From an uncultured Monoglobus sp. (GTDB taxonomy: Bacteria > Bacillota > Clostridia > Monoglobales > Monoglobaceae), in NCBI GenBank assembly GCA_947630505.1, contig CANRHV010000009.1:1-64000 (forward strand): a DNA stretch of 64,000 bases, given 5' to 3'. Shown here piece after piece: positions 57,861-64,000 of the stretch; the stretch's first letter is position 1, and each line of letters begins with the position of its first letter. The notes beneath the pieces are model-generated. The model did no database searches, was not told the origin of the DNA, and was given only the letters and a program-made list of their open reading frames with translations. Both the position numbers and the translations under genes were made by a program.

Positions 57861-58932
57861 TCTCGCCGCCTCCTTTCACAAGCGTCAAAAAGTCGTCGAA
57901 TATAAATCCGGTGTCCAGCGGGCCGGGCGACGCCTCGGGGTGGAACTGCACACTGCGGATAGGCAGCTCTTTGTGCTTTATTCCCTCGCAGGTGCCGTCG
58001 TTGACGTTGACATAAAGCTCCTCGACGCCCTCGGGATAGTCGGACAAAATGTAGTTATGGTTCTGCGACGATATATAGACCCGTCCGGTCTCGAGGTTCT
58101 TGACCGGGTGGTTTCCGCCGTGGTGCCCAAACTTCAGCTTTTCGGTTGAGCAGCCCAGCGCCATGCCTATTATCTGGTGCCCCATGCAGATACCGCAGAG
58201 CGGCGCTTTACCGATAAGCTCTTTGACGGTCTCGACCGTCTCGGGCACGTCCTTGGGGTCGCCGGGGCCGTTTGAGATAAACACCAGATCGGGCTTTGAT
58301 TTTAAAATTTCCTTGGGTTTGGCGTTATACGGGAAAACCGTGATCTCGCAGCCGCGGCTCTTTAGGTCGCGCAGTATGCCCGCCTTGCATCCCATGTCGA
58401 TAAACGCTATCTTGGTGCCCTCGCCCTTTATCTTATAGGACTTTTTGCAGGACACGCGGCTTATCACGTCGCTGTTGTCGAGGGAGTCAAGCTTCTTTTT
58501 CACCGCGCCCTCGCTGAGCTCCTTGGTCGTTATAATTCCCCTCATGCAGCCGCTCTCGCGTATCATGCGCGTCAGTGCGCGGGTGTCGATCCCCTGAAGG
58601 CCGACGATCTTGTTCTGGCGCAAAAATCCGTCCAAATCCATCTCTGTCCTGAAATTGCTGGGATAGTCGCACATCTCGCGCACCACAAAGGCGCTCAGCG
58701 CGGGGGCGTCCGCCTCCATATCCTCAAAATTCACGCCGTAGTTTCCGATAAGCGGATATGTCATAACCACTATCTGGCCGCAAAACGACGGGTCAGTCAG
58801 CGTTTCCTGGTACCCCGTCATGTTGGTGGTGAACACCACCTCGCCCACCGTGTCATGAATATACCCGAACGCCGTTCCGCTAAACTCGGCGCCATTCTCA
58901 AGTATAAGCCTCGCGGGCTTGCTTGTCTGCAT
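57853..58932 (-). CDS. carA: Carbamoyl-phosphate synthase small (glutaminase) subunit
   Basis: 359 residues. The N-terminal CarA domain ([32 protein letters not shown]) precedes the class I glutaminase domain with the nucleophile Cys in [25 protein letters not shown], and the His-Glu pair in [14 protein letters not shown]. It supplies ammonia to CarB. GAGGTGAT precedes the ATG. Transcription passes a leader of about 170 bases with a terminator-like hairpin. Confidence 0.98.
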   Translation of the reverse strand: MQTSKPARLILENGAEFSGTAFGYIHDTVGEVVFTTNMTGYQETLTDPSFCGQIVVMTYPLIGNYGVNFEDMEADAPALSAFVVREMCDYPSNFRTEMDLDGFLRQNKIVGLQGIDTRALTRMIRESGCMRGIITTKELSEGAVKKKLDSLDNSDVISRVSCKKSYKIKGEGTKIAFIDMGCKAGILRDLKSRGCEITVFPYNAKPKEILKSKPDLVFISNGPGDPKDVPETVETVKELIGKAPLCGICMGHQIIGMALGCSTEKLKFGHHGGNHPVKNLETGRVYISSQNHNYILSDYPEGVEELYVNVNDGTCEGIKHKELPIRSVQFHPEASPGPLDTGFIFDDFLTLVKGGGENA

Positions 58933-58949
58933 ACGATCACCTCAAATAT

Positions 58950-58993
58950 GTTAAAATAAAAGGACAATTGAGAATAATGACCTCAATGTCCTT
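58950..58993 (-). promoter_or_regulatory. Attenuator-like terminator in the carAB leader
   Basis: On the minus strand AAGGACATTGAG (58993-58982) pairs with CTCAATTGTCCTT (58972-58960, one bulged base), followed by TTATTTT. It ends 18 bases before the carA start, the position of a transcription attenuator. PyrR-type control would be natural, but I cannot identify a convincing PyrR binding loop. Confidence 0.6.
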
Positions 58994-59110
58994 AATAATT
59001 ATCTTGTTTTTGAAAATAGGTTACCCCTGAAAATGAAAAACAGGAATTGATCAAACGGCGTATGGTACAAAATCGCAATTTAATCACTTCCTCTTTCAAG
59101 CATTTTTATT

Positions 59111-59139
59111 ATTTTACCACTGCAAAATATATATGTCAA
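59111..59139 (-). promoter_or_regulatory. Promoter of carAB
   Basis: Minus strand: TTGACA (59139-59134), 17 bases, TAAAAT (59116-59111). The start would be near 59104, giving a leader of about 170 bases. Confidence 0.8.
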
Positions 59140-59174
59140 GAGGAAATTTAAAAAAATTTCGGATTTTGCAGTGC

Positions 59175-59299
59175 AGCAATCAGACACCTCATCAGTCGGC
59201 TCCGCCGACAGCTTCCCCTCAAGGGGAAGCCCCTTTTGCCTTCCCCTTGAGGGGAAGGTGGGTTTTTGCCCGAACGGGCAAAAAGTCGGATGAGGTGGG
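59175..59299. repeat. Composite intergenic repeat, copy 7
   Basis: GACACCTCATCAGTCGGC, AGCTTCCCCTCAAGGGGAAG (about 59209-59229), then CCTTCCCCTTGAGGGGAAGG and GCCCGAACGGGC. It fills the gap between the carAB promoter and the duplicated nuclease tail. Confidence 0.7.
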
Positions 59300-59320
59300 A
59301 ACGTAGCGAATAGCGATTAG
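59300..59320 (-). repeat. Partial heptad array (three units, minus)
   Basis: On the minus strand CTAATCG, CTATTCG and CTACGTT. The stop codon of the duplicated tail (59317-59319) lies in the first unit. Confidence 0.75.
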
Positions 59321-59523
59321 GAGCGCTGCGACTGCGACATATTCGCCGCGTTTCTCAGCATTTCCTCGCTCACGCCCATGTTCTTTAAGTTCGCTATCAT
59401 CGCGTCTATGCCTTCCATTCGGCCGCGCGTTTCGCCTTCTTTTATGCCTTCTTTGCGGGCGTCTCTCATCATTGCTTTTTGTATCTGCTCATCATCATAT
59501 AGTGAAAACATTATATCATGCAC
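59317..59523 (-). pseudogene. Duplicated C-terminal fragment of the Rpn-family nuclease
   Basis: 68 codons almost identical to the last part of the gene at 59558-60463: HDIMFSLYDDEQIQKAMMRD through GVSEEMLRNAANMSQSQRS. It lacks the whole nuclease domain and 20 residues of the repeated EG-rich segment. The homology begins exactly where heptad array 9 ends (CTATGTT then GAGGTGCATG), so the array marks the junction. Translation from GTG 59523 is possible but a function is unlikely. Confidence 0.85.
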
Positions 59524-59526
59524 CTC

Positions 59527-59561
59527 AACATAGTGATTAGGAATTAGCGAATAGCGATTAG
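59527..59561 (-). repeat. Heptad array 9 (five units, minus)
   Basis: On the minus strand five exact CTAnnnn units ending CTATGTT. The TAA stop of the full-length nuclease gene lies in its first unit, and its last unit abuts the duplicated tail. Confidence 0.85.
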
Positions 59562-60463
59562 GATCGCTGTGACTGCGACATATTCGCCGCGCTTCGCAGC
59601 ATTTCCTCGCTCACACCCATGTTCTTTAAATTCGCTATCATCGCGTCTATGCCTTCCATTCGGCCGCGCATTTCACCTTCTTTTATGCCTTCTATGCGGC
59701 CTTCCATGCGGCCTTCCATGCGGCCTCTTGTTTCGCCCTCTTTTATGCCTTCTTTGCGGGCGTCTCTCATCATTGCTTTTTGTATCTGCTCATCATCATA
59801 TAGTGAAAACATTATATCATGCACCTCGCTTTCGTGGTTTGACAGGTATTCTTTTAGGATATTCCTGTCTTTGCATATTTTTATCGTTTCGTCTATCGCC
59901 TTTTTCGTTCTGCCGTGGGTTTTTACACGGTCGTTTAATATATGCGTGAACATCACGTATTGGTTTATTATGTCGCCTTCGCGGCTCTCGGTGATCACTT
60001 TGACTCTTACGTCCAATGCCGTCTCGTCTCCGCCGAAATATTCCTCGCTCAGGCTTATCTCTTTTTCCTCTACCTTTTTGTCGCCCGTGTAGATCACATA
60101 AAGCTCAGGCTTCGGTATCTCAAGCTTTTTTGAGCTGTAGATGTTAAGCTCCTCTTTTTCGATATAGTCCTGATATGTCTGCACAAGATACATAAGGCCG
60201 CGAATTATTATATTTACCGTCCATGCGGACTGCGCCTCTACAAGCACTATCAGCCTTTTGTCCATCATAAAGCCCAGGTCGTTATACAGGCTGTCGGTGA
60301 GTATGTTTTTGAGGGTGACTATCTCGATCATGTCCTCGGTCACATAATCAGCCTCGGGGTGCAGGGCTTTATACAGCTCCACTATATATTTTGTATCCTG
60401 AAACAAACTGGTAAACACGCTGTCTTTGACGTTTCGCTTTAGTATCTTTTTATCCGTCGGCAT
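59558..60463 (-). CDS. Rpn-family (PD-(D/E)XK) recombination-promoting nuclease/putative transposase
   Basis: 301 residues. The N-terminal nuclease region (NVKDSVFTSLFQDTKYIVEL, then DLGFMMDKRLIVLVEAQSAW, with the E-x-Q of the PD-(D/E)XK core, and ELYVIYTGDK) matches the Rpn/transposase_31 family, DNA endonucleases first described as promoting recombination. The C-terminus holds tandem (R/K)(M/I)EG and EGIKEGE repeats and a helical end ANLKNMGVSEEML. I start at ATG 60463 because GAGGTG lies six bases upstream; a GTG three codons earlier overlaps that site. The gene end lies in a heptad array and the tail is duplicated downstream. Confidence 0.9.
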   Translation of the reverse strand: MPTDKKILKRNVKDSVFTSLFQDTKYIVELYKALHPEADYVTEDMIEIVTLKNILTDSLYNDLGFMMDKRLIVLVEAQSAWTVNIIIRGLMYLVQTYQDYIEKEELNIYSSKKLEIPKPELYVIYTGDKKVEEKEISLSEEYFGGDETALDVRVKVITESREGDIINQYVMFTHILNDRVKTHGRTKKAIDETIKICKDRNILKEYLSNHESEVHDIMFSLYDDEQIQKAMMRDARKEGIKEGETRGRMEGRMEGRIEGIKEGEMRGRMEGIDAMIANLKNMGVSEEMLRSAANMSQSQRS

Positions 60464-60531
60464 TTTAAGCACCTCATAATTTTTGATATACTTATTATAT
60501 CCTATTTTTGCGAAACAGTCAATATATTTTT

Positions 60532-60612
60532 GACCCCTCTCAGTCGGTTTTGCCTGACAGCTTCCCCCAAGGGGAAGCCTCGGGCGGCCGGGGTCGTCCG
60601 CCCCTACGGGGT
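60532..60612. repeat. Composite intergenic repeat, copy 8
   Basis: CCCCTCTCAGTCGG, AGCTTCCCCCAAGGGGAAGC (about 60558-60577), then CGGGCGGCC...CCGCCCCTACGG. It lies between the Rpn gene and the pectinesterase terminator. Confidence 0.7.
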
Positions 60613-60644
60613 ATGGCGGAATTCGCGCGGTCGGCGGCGGATAA

Positions 60645-60677
60645 AAACCGCCCCTCGGGATTCCCGAGGGGCGGTTT
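60645..60677 (-). terminator. Terminator of the pectinesterase gene
   Basis: AAACCGCCCCTCGGG (60645-60659) pairs perfectly with CCCGAGGGGCGGTTT (60663-60677), followed leftward by TTTTTAT. It ends 10 bases from the stop codon. Confidence 0.92.
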
Positions 60678-60687
60678 GAATTACGGA

Positions 60688-63600
60688 TTAGTTAGCGGGA
60701 TATGTTACTTTGAGTACAGGGAAGTAACCGTTGTTTGTCACAGTGATCGTAGCTGTTCCCGCAGCCTCGGCTGTCATCTTATGCTCGGCGTCACCCGTGA
60801 ACTCCTCGCCATCATTGAACTTATACTTCTCCGCATCCGGTGAATCAGCTCCTTTATCGACTGCATTGTATGTTGTTCCAATGCTGATCTCGCTTCCTAC
60901 AACCACAGGAACAGTAATAACCGTACCTTTGTTTATCTGCACCCATGTACCGTTGCTGTTGTCGAATTTGCCTTTGGGTTCTCCGCTGCAGTCAATATCC
61001 ATCTTAACATCATTACCGTTTTCATCCTGAGCAACATAGATTCCGGTACTGCCTTCCGAAACCAAGAAAACTGTCGCTCCGCTGTTTTTCATGTAATTAA
61101 ACGTGACTGTTCCGCTGATCGGTTTGGTATTCGGAGTAAACACCGGTGTAAGTGTGATATCGCCGGCTGTTTCGGGAGTAATCTGCTCGCCGATTTTGTA
61201 CTCAGTGCTGCCGTCGGTCCAAGCGGTCAAAGTGTATCCGTCTTTATAAAGAGTATCGTTTTTGGGAATGGTTACCGAACCACTGCCAACAATAACTGTT
61301 GCTCCGCCCGGAACGATCGTACCCTGAACGTCTGCGTCATCACCCTTGGCAAATGTTATTTTTGCCTGTTCGGGAACATACGATGAGGGAACAGTAGGTG
61401 TTTGAACGGTAAGCGACTCGTAATACGAACCTGTTGCCGTAGCCGTAACAGTGGGACCTTCGCCATAATAAGTATACGGCTTGGTTCTGTTGAGAACTGT
61501 TCCGTCCGCCATTGTAAAGCCGTCGCTGTCGCCGTTGGCGGTAATTGATATAATCGAACCGTTAACAACCGGAATAGTGAATACAGTTCCGCCGTTTATC
61601 TGGGCCAGACTATCATTTCTGCTGTTGTCATATTTACCGTTTGAAGGATCAATCTTCAGTATATCAACACCATCATCGACATTTATATTGGTATTTTTGC
61701 TCGCCTTAATTTCAAATGCAGTACCCGAACCCTGAGCGGTCTTGGGCTCCGCGCCGTTACTTAAGCCAAAATACCATGTTGTGGTGTAATAGCTCTCAAC
61801 ATCGCTTCCGGCGTTTGTGGGAACGAACTTAGCGCCAAGGAAGTTGCCTTTTGAGCCGCTTACCGAAGCGTAGTAGGTTTCGCCGTTAACAACATCAACC
61901 GTTACAGCAACAGGCTTGTTCTCGCCCGTTGAGTGGTTGGGGTTGTCTGTGCTGCCCACATAGAAGTCTTTGCCTGAGCCGGGAATAGCGTAAACCGTCC
62001 ACTGTCCGTCCGCGGGAGCGACAAATTTAAGCTGGTTATTGCCGTCCTGCGGGGGCCATCTGCCGTTTGTACCGTTGCTTGTGAGGCCACAGTCGAACTT
62101 AATGCCGCCTGCTTCGCCGCCGCCGCCCTGCTTGTCGGGCGAATACATGATCGTCATGCCTCTCATAAGGTATGTATCCTTGGGAGTGCCGACCTCTCCC
62201 GCGTTGGCTCTCCAGAACGTGGTATAAGCCTTGTTTACGTCAGTGTGGTCGGAAACCACGATATCGTCGTATGTGCCGTCGGCAAATTCAACAGTCGTAA
62301 GAACTCCTGTAAGCGTGCCTTCAACCGCAGCTGCCTCGCCACTGTTTACAGAAACGGTTATTGTCTTGTCATCAGCAATAGCGACCTCAACAGTGTTCCA
62401 CTTGTCAGCCGCAAGACCCGCGGGTGTAACAGCTACAGAACCCGTCGCGTCTTTGAGCGTTGCGGCTCCGCCCGTTGATCCGTATACCTTATAGGAAACC
62501 TTAACGGGATCGTTCTCCTCGGGCGTAACGTCAAGCTTCGCGGAAACCGCGCCTTTAACTGCCTTGCCGGAATCTCCGGAGGGATCGTTGATAACAGTGC
62601 CGCCAACCGTTGAATATCCGCCCTCAAAGTCATCATAATACAGATCTGCCTTCTTGTAGGGGATAACAACTTCAAGCTCCATCTCTTCTCTCATAAGAGA
62701 CGTGCCCTTCACGCACTCAATTACATACTTAACCGTGCCGGTTGTGTTTTCGGAGGCGAAAGCGTTTCTGATGATAGTGCCGTCGGGCTTGATAAATCCG
62801 CTGAACTCGGCCGTAACGTTGGTCGTAACGCCGTCTTTCTCCGCAACCACCGGAATAGGCGCCTGTCTGTCAAGAATTACATTGCCCAGAACGTCCTTGT
62901 TTGCGTATGCCGCGTTTATAGTCTTCTTCGCCTCATCAAATGCCGCATTAAACGGTGCGGGATCGATCGTCGGATCGGCAGTGATCGAAACCTTGATCTC
63001 GCGCGAAGCTCCCACGGGACCCGCCATAGGCGAGCTCTTGAGCTTGATATAAGCCGTGATAGAAGTCTCGATAGTACCCTCAACGGGTCTTGTTACCGTA
63101 ACATTGCCGTTATCGTCTATCTTGAGATAGTTCTCGTTGTTGCTTACAAAGCGAACGTCATATTCGGGTGAACCGGGATACTCCGCTGGCAAAGTGAAGT
63201 TACCCGATACGGTGTACACGCCGTCCTCACCGAGCTTGAGAGTGTCGCTCTCGGGGATCTCAAGATCATTCATGTCGGCGATCACTGGCTCCCAAACAGC
63301 TTTTACGCCCATGGGATCCCAATCGTCGCCTTCTCTGATCAAGTAATTATACGGATTGAATTTCAGCGCTTCCCAAACATCGGGAAGAGCTACGTTTCTC
63401 TTCTTAGCCGCGAGGTCTATCAGTTTGCCCTCGGCATCAAGCGTGCCGTACTCATAATACTTGGACTCGGGAGCCTTAGATGACCAGTCGCCCCAGCCGG
63501 AATCCATGATCGCGGGTGTCTTTCCGTCCTTCAGATTGAGAACCTGAACACCGATCGCCGCTGTGGGAGAATCGTTTCCGCCCCAAGGACGTCCGAAGTC

Positions 63601-64000
63601 GCCGGCAACAAATGTGCCGCCCAATGTTCCCATTCCTACGCGTCCGCCGTAGAGCAGATAGCCATTTTCGGTGGTTGAATTTCTAACCGCTGTAACATGG
63701 CCGCCGGCCGAGCCTGTGCCGTAACCGGCCCAGTTGAAGTCGCAGTCGTCGAATACCAGAGTATTGCCGCCGAACATATAGTCGGTCTGACCCTCGATCG
63801 TGCAGTTCTTGAAGTAAATTCTGTTGTCCTTGGAACCCGAATAGATCGTGTCCTGAGAGCTGAGGAACTGGCAGTTATAGAATTCCGTCTTGTCGCAGGT
63901 GTCCTCGATAGCGATCGCGGCCGCTCTCTCGGTGAAGTCTCTGCCGTATACGTTGGAACTCTTTGTTCTCTCGGGCTTGCCGCCTGTGTCGGTATATACT
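60688..64000 (-). CDS. Secreted multidomain pectinesterase (CE8), 5' end outside the window
   Basis: About 1104 residues are visible; the frame stays open to position 64000, so the N-terminus and signal peptide are missing. The visible start is the pectin methylesterase beta-helix: FYNCQFLSSQDTIYSG, FKNCTIEGQTDYMFGGNTLV (equivalent to the QDT and D-x-I/M-F-G active-site blocks) and GDFGRPWGG. It removes methyl esters from pectin so that lyases can cut it. Downstream come two Ig-like domains, a laminin-G-like or carbohydrate-binding module, a beta module (about 62210-61770), and two related C-terminal repeats flanking an InlB/Flg_new-type repeat (GYTLTAWTDGSTEYKIGEQI). No wall anchor is visible at the end. 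Confidence 0.93.
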   Translation of the reverse strand, partial: VYTDTGGKPERTKSSNVYGRDFTERAAAIAIEDTCDKTEFYNCQFLSSQDTIYSGSKDNRIYFKNCTIEGQTDYMFGGNTLVFDDCDFNWAGYGTGSAGGHVTAVRNSTTENGYLLYGGRVGMGTLGGTFVAGDFGRPWGGNDSPTAAIGVQVLNLKDGKTPAIMDSGWGDWSSKAPESKYYEYGTLDAEGKLIDLAAKKRNVALPDVWEALKFNPYNYLIREGDDWDPMGVKAVWEPVIADMNDLEIPESDTLKLGEDGVYTVSGNFTLPAEYPGSPEYDVRFVSNNENYLKIDDNGNVTVTRPVEGTIETSITAYIKLKSSPMAGPVGASREIKVSITADPTIDPAPFNAAFDEAKKTINAAYANKDVLGNVILDRQAPIPVVAEKDGVTTNVTAEFSGFIKPDGTIIRNAFASENTTGTVKYVIECVKGTSLMREEMELEVVIPYKKADLYYDDFEGGYSTVGGTVINDPSGDSGKAVKGAVSAKLDVTPEENDPVKVSYKVYGSTGGAATLKDATGSVAVTPAGLAADKWNTVEVAIADDKTITVSVNSGEAAAVEGTLTGVLTTVEFADGTYDDIVVSDHTDVNKAYTTFWRANAGEVGTPKDTYLMRGMTIMYSPDKQGGGGEAGGIKFDCGLTSNGTNGRWPPQDGNNQLKFVAPADGQWTVYAIPGSGKDFYVGSTDNPNHSTGENKPVAVTVDVVNGETYYASVSGSKGNFLGAKFVPTNAGSDVESYYTTTWYFGLSNGAEPKTAQGSGTAFEIKASKNTNINVDDGVDILKIDPSNGKYDNSRNDSLAQINGGTVFTIPVVNGSIISITANGDSDGFTMADGTVLNRTKPYTYYGEGPTVTATATGSYYESLTVQTPTVPSSYVPEQAKITFAKGDDADVQGTIVPGGATVIVGSGSVTIPKNDTLYKDGYTLTAWTDGSTEYKIGEQITPETAGDITLTPVFTPNTKPISGTVTFNYMKNSGATVFLVSEGSTGIYVAQDENGNDVKMDIDCSGEPKGKFDNSNGTWVQINKGTVITVPVVVGSEISIGTTYNAVDKGADSPDAEKYKFNDGEEFTGDAEHKMTAEAAGTATITVTNNGYFPVLKVTYPAN

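Overview
The window looks like one chromosomal contig from an anaerobic, pectin-using Clostridia-type Firmicute with about 50% or slightly higher GC. This rests on gene content: dgt-dnaG-rpoD, trmK-Nif3, RicT/YaaT, single-chain glycyl-tRNA synthetase, L31 (rpmE), DUF3737, DUF445, plus a set of pectin enzymes. No rRNA, tRNA, CRISPR array, prophage or complete insertion sequence was recognised.

Layout. 1-904 is gene-free and packed with intergenic repeats. 919-2747 (minus) holds a DUF3737 protein and a cation diffusion facilitator. 2956-6920 (minus) is dgt-dnaG-rpoD. 7043-8612 (plus) is trmK-Nif3 and 8817-10763 is the xanthine salvage pair xpt-pbuX. 10795-12209 has a small Xre repressor with a divergent membrane-protein gene and a ParE/Phd-type toxin-antitoxin pair. 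12282-23876 (minus) has a cytoplasmic SGNH esterase, a MATE transporter, an M15 peptidase, a Ser/Thr kinase, a secreted pectate lyase, a MalT-like regulator and an AraC regulator. 24017-30115 encodes a giant secreted GH3 hydrolase that ends in a rhodanese domain. 30220-45391 is mostly housekeeping (DUF445, mscL, purA, apgM, pfkA, rpmE, glyQS, a PLP decarboxylase, holB-ricT-rsmE, a radical SAM protein) with a HigBA pair. 45407-46495 is a second cytoplasmic SGNH esterase. 46678-52919 is the F1Fo ATP synthase operon. The end has an NlpC/P60 enzyme, a RelBE-like pair, carAB, an Rpn-family nuclease with a duplicated tail, and the C-terminal part of a pectinesterase that runs off the edge.

How the genes work together. 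Secreted pectinesterase, pectate lyase and GH3 enzyme would strip and cut pectin outside the cell. The two SGNH esterases lack signal peptides and would deacetylate imported oligosaccharides. The MalT-like and AraC-type proteins beside these genes are the likely regulators. pfkA and apgM belong to glycolysis; carAB, purA and xpt-pbuX cover nucleotide supply.

Most notable: (1) the ATP synthase delta and alpha subunits are one continuous reading frame; (2) an intergenic element made of exactly five 7-bp units (CTAnnnn, the last always CTAYGTT) occurs nine times in full and twice in part. It puts stop codons in all frames, supplies gene ends, and marks the exact junction of a partial gene duplication; (3) the GH3-rhodanese fusion; (4) a possible leader peptide and hairpin in front of the atp operon and an attenuator in front of carAB; (5) tandem decayed copies of the 3' end of pfkA. 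Starts were moved from the longest frame wherever a ribosome binding site supported another codon.
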